Part shown: positions 47,164-58,541 of the stretch, one piece after another
How positions within the stretch are numbered: the first letter of the stretch is position 1
Layout: every line of letters starts with the position of its first letter
DNA from: Polystyrenella longa
GTDB lineage: Bacteria; Planctomycetota; Planctomycetia; Planctomycetales; Planctomycetaceae
DNA: 64,000 nt
Direction of reading: 5' to 3'
Assembly (NCBI RefSeq): GCF_007750395.1
Contig: NZ_CP036281.1
Location: 5,231,001 to 5,295,000 of the forward strand
Translations under genes and position numbers: made by a program
Notes under the pieces: generated by a model
Database searches by the model: none
The model's input: only the letters and a program-made list of their open reading frames with translations
What the model was told of the DNA's origin: nothing

Positions 47164-48765
47164 ATGGGAAACGAAAAGATCACTAAAAAACAGAACTTCA
47201 AATCGAAACTGCCAATGGTGATGGTCTCGGTGATCGCCGTGCTATTGCTAACTGGAACTGTATTTGGATTCCTGTATCTGAAGTCCTTGAAAAAATCTCC
47301 TGAGAGTCGTGACGCACGCGAACTGGTTTACAAAGTTACTGTCTACGATGCCAATCCGAGCCAGGTTCAGCGAATTATTACCGGCTTCGGAACCGCCAAG
47401 GCAGACCGTGAAGTGGTGGTGTCGGCTCAGGTTGCAGGTGAAGTGGTGCAGACCAATCCTCGTCTGGAAGTAGGCGAAAAAATGATCGCCCATGGAGAGT
47501 CCGAGCGGATACCTCCCGATCTGTTGATCCGCATTGACCCGACCACTTACCAACAAAAAGTATCCCAAGCCAATAGTATGCTCGCCTCCGACCGAGCCGA
47601 ACTGGCCCGGTTAAACAAAGAGGAAATTAATCAACGGGAAGTCCTCGATAAAGCTGAGGCGGACCTGAAAGTCTACCGGGAACAATTCCAGCGAGTACAG
47701 GGCCTGAAAACTCGGGGAGTCGCTTCTTCATCCGAACTCGATCAGGCCCAGTTGGAGCTACAACGATACGAAACCGTTCTGTTGCGAGCGGAAAATGAAA
47801 ATAAACTTTACCCACTACAGAGAGAAAAGTTAGAGCGGCAGATTGAAAACCACGAGCAGGATCTGCAGCTGGCCGAACATAATCTGAGACGAACCGAAGT
47901 GAACCCGCCTTTCAATGCGGTCGTCAGTGAGGTCTCCGTCGAATTGGGTGAGTATGTCAACGTCGGCAAAGAACTTCTTAAAATGGTCGACCTGAGTCTG
48001 GTGGAAGTCCCCGTTTCGATCACGATGAAGGACTATGCCTTTCTGAAAGCACAACTGGACGATAAAGTCTATCCGCTGGTAGAACTGGCCGAAAACGAAA
48101 CAGCCAGTTCGCGCTGGTATGGAAATATCGTGCGGCTGTCCCCTGTGATGAACGAACAAACACGCACCGTCAAAGTATTCGTGCAGGTGAATAATCGCGA
48201 ACAGACGGCCCCCTTGTTGCCCGGAACCTTCGTGCATGCACGCATTGAAGGAGACATTCTCGAAGACGTCCTCATCGTTCCGCGCGATGCCATTCAGAAC
48301 GGTCAGATCTTTGTTGCTTCCAGTGAGCCAGTTCCTCGGCCCAAGTCTCCAACAGATCGAGATGAAGATGATAAAGAGAGCGCAAAGCAGGATGAGGCGA
48401 AGGGAACGAAAGGGAATCAGGCAGACACATTAACAGAAGACACAGCAACAGACAAAGTTGCTAAGGATGATCGCCCGCCCGTGTACGCGGTGGAAGCCCG
48501 GTCTGTTGAAGTAGAACAGACACTGCAATCTCTGGCCGTGATCTCTGCCGGAGTCAATCCGGGCGAAGTCGTCGTTATGTCCAACCTCGATGTGATCCAC
48601 GACGGGGCCAAAATCGAAGTTTATACGCGACGTAATCTCACCGAAGAAATCAAATCCCAACGAGTGCGGGTTGCCCGAAAAGTTCAAACAGCGAAATCGA
48701 AACTTCCTCCTGTCGATCAACCGATGGAGAGTAGTTTGAATTCACCGACTTCGGCCCCTCGTTGA
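47164..48765 (+). CDS. Membrane fusion protein, RND/HlyD type (efflux periplasmic adaptor)
   Basis: The ATG at 47164 is preferred to a TTG at 47119, as AAGAGG lies just before it. The 533-residue protein has an N-terminal signal anchor (about 18-40, MVMVSVIAVLLLTGTVFGFL), then the MFP layout: first half of a lipoyl domain (VVVSAQVAGEVVQTNPRLEVGEKM), a long alpha-helical hairpin (about 135-240), the second lipoyl half (RTEVNPPFNAVVSEVSVELGEYV), a beta-barrel and a membrane-proximal domain. A charged low-complexity stretch, rich in Asp, Lys and Glu, interrupts the last domain at about 390-440. Such adaptors link an inner-membrane pump to an outer channel. No pump or channel gene is adjacent, so the partner lies elsewhere. 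Confidence 0.88.
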   Translation: MGNEKITKKQNFKSKLPMVMVSVIAVLLLTGTVFGFLYLKSLKKSPESRDARELVYKVTVYDANPSQVQRIITGFGTAKADREVVVSAQVAGEVVQTNPRLEVGEKMIAHGESERIPPDLLIRIDPTTYQQKVSQANSMLASDRAELARLNKEEINQREVLDKAEADLKVYREQFQRVQGLKTRGVASSSELDQAQLELQRYETVLLRAENENKLYPLQREKLERQIENHEQDLQLAEHNLRRTEVNPPFNAVVSEVSVELGEYVNVGKELLKMVDLSLVEVPVSITMKDYAFLKAQLDDKVYPLVELAENETASSRWYGNIVRLSPVMNEQTRTVKVFVQVNNREQTAPLLPGTFVHARIEGDILEDVLIVPRDAIQNGQIFVASSEPVPRPKSPTDRDEDDKESAKQDEAKGTKGNQADTLTEDTATDKVAKDDRPPVYAVEARSVEVEQTLQSLAVISAGVNPGEVVVMSNLDVIHDGAKIEVYTRRNLTEEIKSQRVRVARKVQTAKSKLPPVDQPMESSLNSPTSAPR

Positions 48766-48791
48766 GCAATACTTAAGCGACGAGTTAATCC

Positions 48792-51700
48792 TTAAAGCGA
48801 GCCGGCAAAACTTTCGATCAACTTAGGAAACTCGGGAGAACGTACCTGGGCCGGGTCATCCAACCGAATTTTCACCGTATGCCCACCCGCCGAGGTCTCT
48901 TTGATCTCGCGGTCTGCCCCCAGGGTAGCGATGCGACCAAGAGTAATTTCTCCCTGTTTGTCGAATAACGTCAGGTCGACTCCTTCCCGCCGTTTGGTAT
49001 GGATCGTCGCCACCTTCTTGCTGGTCGGTTTGTGCGTGATTTTAATCATCTGTTTCTGAGCATAATCCATTTCCAGGTTTTCGTCCTGCTCACACAGATC
49101 ACAAAGTGCATCGATCAATTCCGCCGGCCAACTGACTCGCTTGTTACTGGGGAAACCTTTTCGCAATAAATGCCATTTGCGTCCCAACAGCTTCCACGGC
49201 ATCAAGTCAGCCGGGTTCAGTTTCGCCTGCTCTTTCACAGTTCCCTGAAATGCATTCGCCGCTTCGCTCAGGAAACCTCGAAAGGCATCGGTCGTGACGT
49301 CGCCAGCAGTATGAATCGTAATCTGCACTTCCTGCCACGGACCCTTTTTGTTCTTCACTCGCACGCGCGTTCCCCGGTTGTAAACGGGAATATCATCCAG
49401 GTCATCCACAGAGGTGAGCGCGAGCCGACTTCCCAGATCATCCTGCTCGAACGTTTTCTTAGGGACACGGAACTTGAGTGTTAACAACCATTCGTCGGAC
49501 GTCAACGCATGCAGGAACCAACTGTTCTCTTTGCCTTGCCCTTTAATTTCAACCGTCGAACGATGGTTCCAGTTCGGTTCCGAGAGAGAGAATTTGGCAG
49601 AGAGATATTCAACGACTTCGTCGAGAGCTTCTCCTTCCCAGCGACATGGTTTTCCGGAAAGGCTGACCCGGTCCTGCGTATGCCAGCGACGACCATCGAC
49701 TTGCCATGGACTTTTTTCTTCTTTACCAATGTCTTTCAGATCGAGATCGCCCGCCTGTTTTTTCGATTCCCGTTTGGCATCGTAAATCTCAAGATCTTCC
49801 CGACGAGCCGACTGCAGAATGGGCTTGAGCAATTCGCCGGTGTAGGAACGGAATAACTCGGATGTTTCTTTCTTACGTCCCTTCGATTTAACACTCTGTC
49901 CGTTACTTTTGCCTGAGGTTATTTCCTGATAATGATCAGCATGAGCGACCACAGTCTCGGGGGTCCCTTGGACGACAATGTTACCGCCCCCTTCACCTGC
50001 TTCAGGACCAAGGTCGACAAGCCAGTCGGCCATTTTGATCACGTCCATGTTGTGCTCGATCACAACGACCGTATTTCCTGCTTCGACAAGACTGTTTAAG
50101 ACTTTGAGCAGTTTAGCAATGTCATCGAAGTGCAGCCCCGTGGTCGGTTCATCCAGAATATACAATGTTTTTCCCGAATGAGGACGGACCAGTTCTGAAG
50201 CCAGTTTAACCCGCTGAGCCTCCCCACCTGACAACGTCGGAGCAGATTGTCCTAAAGTGAGGTAGTCGAGTCCGATCGAACAGAGGGTTCCCAGGTAACT
50301 GCGAATTTTTGGGATGTTATTAAACAACTCGTAGGCCAGACCGATTGGCAATTCCAAAACATCCGCGATGGAATGTCCGTTGAATTTAATGTCGAGCGTT
50401 TCCTGATTGTACCGTTTTCCGTGACAGGTTTCGCACTCCACCCAGACGTCAGGGAGGAAGTGCATCTCGATACATTTCTGACCGTTCCCTTCACAGTCTT
50501 CGCACCGTCCCCCCGCTCGATTAAAGCTGAAGCGGCCGGGCCGGTAACCACGGACGCGCGATTCCGGTAGCCGAGTGAAGAGTTCGCGAATGTGTTCAAA
50601 CACGCCGGTATAGGTCGCCGGGTTGGAGGCGGGAGTGTTGCCCAGCGGTTGTTGATCAACGGTGATCACTTTGTTGATTTCACTCACACCCAACAATTCA
50701 TCGAACGCACCTGCGGGATCAGAACTGTTCGTCAGTTGCTGCTGCAGGGCACGGGAGAGCGTCTCTTCAACCAGGGTACTTTTCCCGGAACCACTTACCC
50801 CCGTGATGCAGGTAAACGTTCCCATCGGAATTTTGAGATCGACATCCCGCAGATTGCGATGTCGCACTCCCAGAAGTTCAATCCATCCGCGGTCGTGAGG
50901 TTCGCCCTCGATAACGCGACGCTGTTTGGGAATCGGGATTCCCTGTTTTCCAGAAAGGTAATCTCCCGTAAGCGTTTTCATACGGGTTAGCTGTTTGAGT
51001 GTTCCTCGGCCGACAATTTCCCCTCCCATACGTCCCGCCCCTGGACCGAAATCGACTAACTGGTCGGCGGCTTCCATTACTTCGCGGTCGTGTTCGACCA
51101 CGATGAGTGTATTTCCCAGGTCTCGCAATTTTTGAAGTGCTTCGAGCAGTCGGGTATTGTCGCGGGGATGAAGCCCGATCGTCGGTTCGTCGAGTACATA
51201 CAGCACGCCCGTCAAAGCGCGGCCAATCTGCCCCGCCAGACGAATGCGTTGTGCCTCACCGCCGGAAAGGGTGGGTAACCCACGTTCCAGACTCAAGTAG
51301 TTCAAACCGACATCAACCAGAAATTCCAATCGGCTGTGAGCTTCGTCGAGTAGGTCCCCGGCGATTTTCTTGTCGTCTTTTTTCAGCTTGATCTGCGCGA
51401 GGAATTGCAGGCTTTCTTCCAGCGACATCTGACAGATTTGCTGAATGGTCTGTTCGTGAAATCGGACCGCGGCGGAATCGTCTCGCAAGCGGCTGCCGCC
51501 ACAGTACGAGCAGGGGACTTCTCCGATCATGTCGAGGAGTTTACGGCGGTGCGAGTAGGAGACGCGGGCCGCTTCTTCAATCGCGGGGTAGAGACCCTTG
51601 TATTGAATTTTGAGTTTGGGTCCTTTGCCTGAACCAATCTCGATCCAGCGATCACCACCGTTCAGGATAACTCGCTGCTGTTGCGGTCCGAGTTTGTCAA

Positions 51701-54700
51701 AGGGAACATCCAAGGGGATTCGGTATGACTTGGAAAGGCCTTTGAGGAAAGAATTGAACAGTGGGTTTTTAGACGGTAATGGCCAGGCGGCAATCGCTCC
51801 TTCGGCGAGTGTTTTTTTCGCGTCGGCAATTAAGGATGTCAGGTCCGTACCCTGCTCGGTTCCAATTCCTTCACACGCTTCACACCATCCGAGCGGACTG
51901 TTGAACGAGAAGTTCTGCGGAGTCAGTTCTTCAAAGCTGCGACTACATTCATGACAGGCCAGATGCAGACTGTAGTAATCGAGTTCCCATTCAGTTTCTT
52001 CTCTGTCTTCTTCGACATGGGCGACATGTAATTCACCCGCGCCCAGATCGAACGCCGTTTCAATCGAACTGGCCAGACGCGAACGGGATTGTTTGCCCAG
52101 CGTAATCCTGTCGACGACGATCTCTACGGTATGCTGTCGGCGACGGTCGATCTCGGGGACATCATCAATACGGTAGGTTTCACCATTGACTCGTACACGG
52201 GCGTAACCTTGAGCCTTTAAGCGTTCCCATAAGGTTTCGTACTTCTGACCCACGCGAATTGTTTGCGGCGCGAGAATTAGAATCCGACCTTCTTCAGCAG
52301 AGGTCAAAATCTGCGCGACGACTTGGTCGTGGGTCTGCGTCGCTATCGGGATTTCGCAATCAGGACAGTATCGGGTTCCCAAACGCGTAAACAAGACCCG
52401 GAGATAGTCGTATATCTCGGTGACCGTCCCTACGGTGGACCGGGGAGTGTGGCCTGTATTTTTTTGCTCGATCGCAATCGAAGGGGAGAGTCCGTGGATA
52501 TGCTCTACGCGTGGCTTGGGCATCTGGCCGAGGAACTGGCGGGCATAAGAAGAGAGCGATTCAACGTATCGCCGCTGCCCCTCTGCATACAGCGTATCCA
52601 TGGCAAGCGATGATTTGCCGCTACCACTGGGGCCGCAGAAGACACTCATCCGATTGCGGGGGAGCGTGAGGTTGAGGTCCTGCAAATTGTGCTGCCGCGC
52701 ACCGCGGATGTTGATCTCTTTGGCTTCGGTATAGGTTGCCCGTTTTTTCGTTTTTCCATTCGTTTGTCCGTTTTCACTTTCATTAGTCCCCGGACCAAGG
52801 GGGATGAGTCGTGCAGGAATTTGCGACTTCTTCGGGGCGGGTTTAGGCTTCATGTCGAGCAATGGAGCCAAGGCACGACCTGTATAGGATAATCGATTGG
52901 CGGCGATTTCTTCCGGTCGACCGGCGAGTACGACTTCTCCTCCACCCCGTCCCCCTTCCGGGCCAAGGTCGATTACCCAGTCGGCCGTTTTGATCACATC
53001 GAGGTTATGTTCCACCACGATGACTGTATTTCCGGCGTCGACAAAGCCGTGCAACACTTCGAGCAGTTTATGAATATCGGCGAAATGAAGTCCCGTGGTG
53101 GGTTCGTCGAGAATATAAACAGACTTGCCGGTCGAACGTTTGCTCAACTCGCGAGCCAGTTTGACTCGCTGTGCTTCCCCACCGGATAAAGTCGGAGAAG
53201 GTTGCCCCAGTTTGAGGTAATCGAGCCCGACATCGTGAAGGGTCTGCAACTGCCGTTTGATTTTGGGGATATTCTCGAACAGTTCGAGCGCTTCCTGGAC
53301 GTCCATGTTAAGGACTTCGGCGATGTTGTACCCTTTGAACTGAATATCGAGCGTTTCATGCTGAAATCGATCCCCTTCGCAAACAGGACAGGTCACCCAG
53401 ATATCGGCCAGGAAGTCCATTTCAAGCTTGGTCGCTCCGTAACCATCGCACGCAGCGCAACGTCCCGCCTCGACGTTAAAACTGAAGCGGCCTGGTTTGA
53501 ATCCACGCGCCCGAGATTCGGGAAGATTCGCATACAGGTTGCGAATCTGATCGAAGAGTTTGACATAGGTCGCAGGATTGGAACGAGGGGTTCGTCCAAT
53601 AGGAGACTGGTCGATGTCGATCGCTTTATCAACCAGTTCTAAACCGTGAAACGCAGAGTGTTTTCCCGGGTCCCCTTTACCCTTGTTGAGTTCCCGATTC
53701 AGAATCTGCCAGAGGATATCGTTGATTAATGAACTCTTTCCGGATCCGCTCACTCCGGTGACGCAGATGAAACTGCCCAGGGGAAAGTCGACATCGACTC
53801 CTTTCAGGTTGTTGTGCGCCGCTCCTTCGATGCGCAATTTGTTTTCACTAATGGGGCGGCGTTCTTCTGGAACAGCAATTTTCAGTTTGCCGGAAAGGTA
53901 CTGGCCGGTGAGGCTCTTTTTCGATTTTTTGACTTTCGCGAGGGAACCCTCGACGGTGACTTCTCCTCCTCGTACGCCCGGGCCGGGGCCGAAATCGATG
54001 AGGTGATCGGCTGCCCGCATGGTTTCTTCATCGTGTTCGACGACTACGACGGTATTGCCCTGATCACGCAGATTGCAGAGGCTATCTAACAACAACGTAT
54101 TGTCTCGCGGATGAAGGCCAATGGAAGGCTCGTCCAGAATGTAAACAACTCCGACCAGTCCGCTACCGATTTGACTGGCGAGGCGGATTCGTTGGGTTTC
54201 CCCACCCGACAGTGTGGGGGCGGTACGGTCGAGAGCCAGATAATCGAGACCACACCGGAGCAGAAATCCAAGCCGACCGCGAATCTCTTTCAGCGCTTCT
54301 TCCGCAATGATAAAGTCGGTGGCGTTCAATTTGAGTTCGAAAAAGAATTCCGCCGCTTCGCGAATACTGAGTCCACAGACGTCGGGCAGGGAGAGTTCGT
54401 AAGCATCGTGTTCTTTGCGGAACGTCCGGTCGCTCGAGGTGAGTTTGACATGCTGTGCCTGAGGATTGAGCCGCGAACCGTGACAGGAGGTACAGTCGAC
54501 TATCTCCATGTATTTTTCGAGCTGGCGACGACGCATCGGGTTGCGTGTTTTGCGGTACGATTCGAGGAGTTCGTCGATGTAACCCTCATACGTGTCGCCA
54601 TGTTTCCAGACTCCTCCGGAGTGTCGCCAGCTGAAAGTGATGAGCCGATCCCCCAAACCGTGCATAAAGAGATCTTGTGCTTCGGAGGGAAGAGCTTGCC

Positions 54701-55748
54701 AGGGAGTTTTCAGGAAACTACCCGACTTCAGATCGAGGTCCTTTTCGATGGCCTCGCCGATTCCTTTGTAAAGATGTCGACGCCAACGACCCAGCGACTT
54801 GGAAGTTCCCAGAAGATGCAGTGCTCCCTTTAACAGGGGCTTCCGCGCATCAGCAATTAATTGCTCCGACTGAAATTCATGCCGGCGACCCAAACCATTA
54901 CATTCGGGACACATCCCGAGTGGGCTGTTAAAGCTGAAAAGTTGCGGGCTGGGTGGATCAAATCCGGTGTGACAGCTGGGACAGGAATACTTGGCGCTGA
55001 AGAGACGTTCTTTGAGATCTCGACTCGTCTCTTCCGGGACGAACAATAATTGTCCGCCGGAAACGCGAAGTCCATTTTGCACCGCTTCGGCAACTCGGTT
55101 ACGAGCCGTTTTTCCGCCCGTCATACGATCAATGACGACCTCAATCGTATGCTTCATCTGACGATCGAGGCGCAAGTCGTCGGTCAGCGAGACCAGATTC
55201 CCGTCGACGCGGGCGCGGAGGAAACCTTGCTTCAACAAGTCTTCCAGGAAATCGCGGAACTCCCCTTTCTGCTGCTGAACGAGCGGCGCCAGCAATTGAT
55301 AGCGAGTTCCCTCGGGGACTTGCTGTAACAGATCAATGATCTGCTCACTGGATTGAGCCGAAATGGGAACATGACAGTTCGGACAATAGGAGGTGCCGAC
55401 GCGAGCATAGAGAACGCGAAGGTAGTCGTAGATTTCGGTAATCGTACCGACGGTACTGCGGGGGTTCCGTCCACTCGATTTCTGCTGAATGGAAATGGAC
55501 GGGGCGAGACCAGTAACGGCATCGACCTCCGGTTTGGGAAGTTGCCCCAGGAACTGGCGGGCGTAGGTCGAGAGAGACTCAATATATCGGCGTTGCCCCT
55601 CAGCGTAGAGAGTATCAAACGCGAGGGAGCTCTTACCGGACCCGCTGACTCCAGTCATGCAGATCAGACGGTTACGGGGAAGGGTGACAGAGACGTCCTG
55701 CAGGTTATGTTCGCGCGCACCACGAATGGTGATATCGGTCAGGCTCAT
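48792..55748 (-). CDS. uvrA: Tandem double UvrA (excinuclease ABC subunit A) with C-terminal extension
   Basis: This 2318-residue protein has two full UvrA modules, about 1-965 and 1010-1944, joined by a Pro/Lys-rich linker. Each module has two ABC units. Four Walker A motifs (G-x-SGSGKSS/T near 33, 663, 1037 and 1645) and four LSGGE signatures are all intact, as are zinc-finger CxxC pairs in each module (for example CAACDG and CPVCEG). UvrA dimers scan DNA for bulky damage and load UvrB; here a single chain could supply an internal dimer. Similar fusions are known from planctomycetes and, in shorter form, chlamydiae. About 374 residues at the C-terminus (1945-2318) are extra and contain two related units with the motif pattern GR(R/K)WH. 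Gene neighbours are unrelated to repair. Confidence 0.96.
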   Translation of the reverse strand: MSLTDITIRGAREHNLQDVSVTLPRNRLICMTGVSGSGKSSLAFDTLYAEGQRRYIESLSTYARQFLGQLPKPEVDAVTGLAPSISIQQKSSGRNPRSTVGTITEIYDYLRVLYARVGTSYCPNCHVPISAQSSEQIIDLLQQVPEGTRYQLLAPLVQQQKGEFRDFLEDLLKQGFLRARVDGNLVSLTDDLRLDRQMKHTIEVVIDRMTGGKTARNRVAEAVQNGLRVSGGQLLFVPEETSRDLKERLFSAKYSCPSCHTGFDPPSPQLFSFNSPLGMCPECNGLGRRHEFQSEQLIADARKPLLKGALHLLGTSKSLGRWRRHLYKGIGEAIEKDLDLKSGSFLKTPWQALPSEAQDLFMHGLGDRLITFSWRHSGGVWKHGDTYEGYIDELLESYRKTRNPMRRRQLEKYMEIVDCTSCHGSRLNPQAQHVKLTSSDRTFRKEHDAYELSLPDVCGLSIREAAEFFFELKLNATDFIIAEEALKEIRGRLGFLLRCGLDYLALDRTAPTLSGGETQRIRLASQIGSGLVGVVYILDEPSIGLHPRDNTLLLDSLCNLRDQGNTVVVVEHDEETMRAADHLIDFGPGPGVRGGEVTVEGSLAKVKKSKKSLTGQYLSGKLKIAVPEERRPISENKLRIEGAAHNNLKGVDVDFPLGSFICVTGVSGSGKSSLINDILWQILNRELNKGKGDPGKHSAFHGLELVDKAIDIDQSPIGRTPRSNPATYVKLFDQIRNLYANLPESRARGFKPGRFSFNVEAGRCAACDGYGATKLEMDFLADIWVTCPVCEGDRFQHETLDIQFKGYNIAEVLNMDVQEALELFENIPKIKRQLQTLHDVGLDYLKLGQPSPTLSGGEAQRVKLARELSKRSTGKSVYILDEPTTGLHFADIHKLLEVLHGFVDAGNTVIVVEHNLDVIKTADWVIDLGPEGGRGGGEVVLAGRPEEIAANRLSYTGRALAPLLDMKPKPAPKKSQIPARLIPLGPGTNESENGQTNGKTKKRATYTEAKEINIRGARQHNLQDLNLTLPRNRMSVFCGPSGSGKSSLAMDTLYAEGQRRYVESLSSYARQFLGQMPKPRVEHIHGLSPSIAIEQKNTGHTPRSTVGTVTEIYDYLRVLFTRLGTRYCPDCEIPIATQTHDQVVAQILTSAEEGRILILAPQTIRVGQKYETLWERLKAQGYARVRVNGETYRIDDVPEIDRRRQHTVEIVVDRITLGKQSRSRLASSIETAFDLGAGELHVAHVEEDREETEWELDYYSLHLACHECSRSFEELTPQNFSFNSPLGWCEACEGIGTEQGTDLTSLIADAKKTLAEGAIAAWPLPSKNPLFNSFLKGLSKSYRIPLDVPFDKLGPQQQRVILNGGDRWIEIGSGKGPKLKIQYKGLYPAIEEAARVSYSHRRKLLDMIGEVPCSYCGGSRLRDDSAAVRFHEQTIQQICQMSLEESLQFLAQIKLKKDDKKIAGDLLDEAHSRLEFLVDVGLNYLSLERGLPTLSGGEAQRIRLAGQIGRALTGVLYVLDEPTIGLHPRDNTRLLEALQKLRDLGNTLIVVEHDREVMEAADQLVDFGPGAGRMGGEIVGRGTLKQLTRMKTLTGDYLSGKQGIPIPKQRRVIEGEPHDRGWIELLGVRHRNLRDVDLKIPMGTFTCITGVSGSGKSTLVEETLSRALQQQLTNSSDPAGAFDELLGVSEINKVITVDQQPLGNTPASNPATYTGVFEHIRELFTRLPESRVRGYRPGRFSFNRAGGRCEDCEGNGQKCIEMHFLPDVWVECETCHGKRYNQETLDIKFNGHSIADVLELPIGLAYELFNNIPKIRSYLGTLCSIGLDYLTLGQSAPTLSGGEAQRVKLASELVRPHSGKTLYILDEPTTGLHFDDIAKLLKVLNSLVEAGNTVVVIEHNMDVIKMADWLVDLGPEAGEGGGNIVVQGTPETVVAHADHYQEITSGKSNGQSVKSKGRKKETSELFRSYTGELLKPILQSARREDLEIYDAKRESKKQAGDLDLKDIGKEEKSPWQVDGRRWHTQDRVSLSGKPCRWEGEALDEVVEYLSAKFSLSEPNWNHRSTVEIKGQGKENSWFLHALTSDEWLLTLKFRVPKKTFEQDDLGSRLALTSVDDLDDIPVYNRGTRVRVKNKKGPWQEVQITIHTAGDVTTDAFRGFLSEAANAFQGTVKEQAKLNPADLMPWKLLGRKWHLLRKGFPSNKRVSWPAELIDALCDLCEQDENLEMDYAQKQMIKITHKPTSKKVATIHTKRREGVDLTLFDKQGEITLGRIATLGADREIKETSAGGHTVKIRLDDPAQVRSPEFPKLIESFAGSL

Positions 55749-55922
55749 GTTCGGGCAACAGCATCCTAAGGGGGGAAACCGGTCGGCTGGAAATCTTAAG
55801 TACCAATATAATAGAGGTCACAGAAGTATAGGCCAGTGGTTTTCCATGCGACAACTGTACAAGCCGGGAGAGCTGTCAGGGTTTACTCGGTTTTGCGACC
55901 CATTTCAGGGTTCAGAGCAGTC

Positions 55923-57986
55923 TCAATACGAGCTCCTCATAGGAGATGTCAACTTACTTGTTGGTAGCTCGTCGACAATATTTTTACGGGGGAAGGTGGT
56001 CTTCAGCTCTTGAATGCTCTCTGCCGACAGACCGGTCTCTTTGATGACTAAGCGGCTGACTCTCGGCATCTTCTTGAGAGCCGGTAGGCAGGCGTCGGTG
56101 ATGTTTGTCTGGGATACATCTAGAACATATAAATTCGGGAATTGGGTTAACAACATTATTCCCTCATCCGAAATTGCCGTGCGGGAAAGATTCAAAACAG
56201 AGAAATAGACGTGTTGCTCATGGGAGACCATTTCAGCCAACAATTTGTCCGTGACTTGAGTTCCGGACAAATTAATTGACAATCGGGGGCGTCCTTTACT
56301 GGTGAGTTCCTCAAAAGCAGAGATAAACCCGGCATCGCTAATCTCGGTATCACTCAGGTTCAGCGTTGTCATCGCGCTATTCTGTAGAATGTGCGGCAGC
56401 GCTTCGTCGGTAATATTGCTTCCAGAAAAATCGATGCTCCAATTGATATTGTTCCCGAAGACTACTACCCCTAATACTGCCTCACTTTTGTTTTGTTCTT
56501 CTGATTCCGCCCCCTCGGAATCTTTCGAGAGATGACTTTCCAGTTCGACGAGATAATCCTTAGTCACATCGGATACTTTGAACTCAAACCCCGACAGTTT
56601 CCGCTTTTTCAACAAGCGATAGGTCTCCCAGTCGATCACGATATCAGCGAGAGATAAGTTTAGAAGTGCAGGTAGATCAGCAAGAGCTTGGACACTTTGT
56701 GATTCAACCGGATTATGGCTGAGATCAATCTGAGATAGCCCTCGAAACTTCGCCAGGTGTTTGACCCCTCTATTCTTGATCTGATTACGGCTCAGCCCAA
56801 TCGAATTGAGTTTCGACATAGGAGGGATAGCCGTCACTCCTTCATCAGTAAGTCCGTTATTTGCTAAGCTGAGTCGAGTCAACCACTCCAATTTGCCGAG
56901 GTGAACTAGACCCGCATCAGTTATTTTGGTGTTATTAAGACCAAGGTCCGTGAGGTGGGACGCGTCACAAAGATATTGAAGCCCTTCGTCATCCAGCGGA
57001 GAACCAAAACAATTGAAAGACGACAAATTCGGCAATTCACCAACCGCCTTTGGCAGTTCTGAAGAGAATTCGCAATTACGTAATGTAAGATGACTAAGCT
57101 GGCCCATTTTTTGAAAGAGAGAAGCGGCTTCGTCATTAAATTTGCAATCCTCAAAGTCCAGATTCGACAAACCAGGAAGTTCACCCAGCTGCTGCATCAC
57201 AAAGCGATCTAGAGTCCACCCGTTAATATGAAGCCTCCCCACCGAACTGAGAAACCGCATATGCTCCAGTGCTTCCGGTTCGACTTTTGGGTCAAGGTAC
57301 AGAAAGCGATTCCAAGCGACTGGCTGATGGAGTTGCTTTAGAAGTTTCGTCGTGAGTTTATTATCTCTCCCCAAGGGTGAAGTGCTATATTGAAAAACAA
57401 CTTCTTTAACCTGCGGAACATCACACATTGCTTCCCACAGAATATCGTGGTCAATTCCCGAACTGACTTCAATTTTCAGCAGCCCAGGTATGTCTTTCAG
57501 AATTTTGAGACCCATGCCGGTCATCAGAGTATTGTTTTCGAATATGATCTCTTCGAGGTTTTGAAGTTGAACGAGATGCCGTAATCCGTCGTCCGTGATG
57601 GAAGTATTTCTTAAGTGAAGCTTCTTCAGGTTGGGGAATTTCGACAGCATTTTCAGTCCGTCGTCCGTGATCTGGCGAGAACCCGGGTAAGTCTCCATCG
57701 CCGTAATTTTTTTCGGTTCGAATAGCTCGATGGCCTCTTCGATCTGACTATTTTTCGCAACCTCAATACCAACCATGCGGTCGAAACCGAGTTTGTATTG
57801 CCATTCGATCGGCATATCTGCCAGCAGAGTGGGAGTTTTTAACTCGGTCAGTTCCTGAACGCCGACCTGAGTCATTAATGAGCTTCGCTTCCAGCCTTGA
57901 TAAAAAAAGTATCCTCCCACGACCAGAAATAACGATATCAAGAACAAGGAAAACTGACTGAATCGGCTCGAGTTCCTAAACTTCAT
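55923..57986 (-). CDS. Membrane-anchored leucine-rich repeat protein
   Basis: The ATG at 57986 (MKFRNSSRF) has GGAG 9 bases upstream and places a TM anchor at about 12-31 (FSLFLISLFLVVGGYFFYQG). Longer frames from ATG 57995 or TTG 58145 exist, the latter with its own signal-like start. The 687-residue protein consists mainly of leucine-rich repeats of about 24 residues (about 110-660), many with the bacterial-type pattern TxITDxGLxxLxxLxxLxxL, for instance LRNTSITDDGLRHLVQLQNL. Such repeats form curved binding surfaces, and planctomycetes hold many of them on the cell surface or in the periplasm. No enzyme domain was seen; the ligand is unknown. Confidence 0.85.
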   Translation of the reverse strand: MKFRNSSRFSQFSLFLISLFLVVGGYFFYQGWKRSSLMTQVGVQELTELKTPTLLADMPIEWQYKLGFDRMVGIEVAKNSQIEEAIELFEPKKITAMETYPGSRQITDDGLKMLSKFPNLKKLHLRNTSITDDGLRHLVQLQNLEEIIFENNTLMTGMGLKILKDIPGLLKIEVSSGIDHDILWEAMCDVPQVKEVVFQYSTSPLGRDNKLTTKLLKQLHQPVAWNRFLYLDPKVEPEALEHMRFLSSVGRLHINGWTLDRFVMQQLGELPGLSNLDFEDCKFNDEAASLFQKMGQLSHLTLRNCEFSSELPKAVGELPNLSSFNCFGSPLDDEGLQYLCDASHLTDLGLNNTKITDAGLVHLGKLEWLTRLSLANNGLTDEGVTAIPPMSKLNSIGLSRNQIKNRGVKHLAKFRGLSQIDLSHNPVESQSVQALADLPALLNLSLADIVIDWETYRLLKKRKLSGFEFKVSDVTKDYLVELESHLSKDSEGAESEEQNKSEAVLGVVVFGNNINWSIDFSGSNITDEALPHILQNSAMTTLNLSDTEISDAGFISAFEELTSKGRPRLSINLSGTQVTDKLLAEMVSHEQHVYFSVLNLSRTAISDEGIMLLTQFPNLYVLDVSQTNITDACLPALKKMPRVSRLVIKETGLSAESIQELKTTFPRKNIVDELPTSKLTSPMRSSY

Positions 57987-58541
57987 CCCATCCATCTCCG
58001 TCGAGAACCAGTCTTCGGAGCGACTTGGCTCTTGATTTTTAAAGGGTTGAATTCCTGTGCTTTGGGCTTTCGACTGCCCAGATGACAAAAGCAATGAGTA
58101 TGTGATCCAAACGCATGTGACAAAAAGCACAGGCCAAGTGTACAAAACCTCGCCTCAGAAATGCAGATCTTTCTCTGTAGGTGCCGCTAATTTTTTGCGG
58201 TTGAAGTCAGGATATTCAGGCCACCAACAAAAGGGGCTCTTCGCCCCATATAAATAATAGATTTAGCCTCCTCCCGAATGTTCTGAGTGACCTATATTTT
58301 TGGTGGAACATTAAACGATAAGTCTAATTGTCCTTCCGGACAAACTTACGTTTTCGCAGTCTGTTCTCGTTTATACCTTCATTCTGGCGTCTTACCGAAT
58401 TTTGTCGAATTATCTGTTTAATAACAGGTTATTCGACAAGAAAAGGCTCCCGAATAAAGAGCCGACTGCGATCTTGTTTGCGCCTGAATTCCAGAGGGAC
58501 GAAACAGGGCCAATAACGTCAACATTCAGGGTTTAACTCTT
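57987..58541. other. Divergent gap with an orphan terminator-like hairpin
   Basis: This stretch of about 555 bases separates the LRR gene and the beta-helix gene. On the minus strand GGGGC-GAAGA-GCCCC followed by TTTTG lies at 58225-58247. Another stem GGCTC/GAGCC lies near 58446-58464. Open frames here extend the LRR gene upstream (TTG 58145), so part may be coding. Confidence 0.4.
58225..58247 (-). terminator. Terminator-like hairpin upstream of the LRR gene
   Basis: On the minus strand GGGGC pairs with GCCCC around GAAGA, and TTTTGTT follows. No gene on that strand ends nearby, so it could be a leader attenuator for the LRR gene or stop antisense transcription. Confidence 0.45.
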
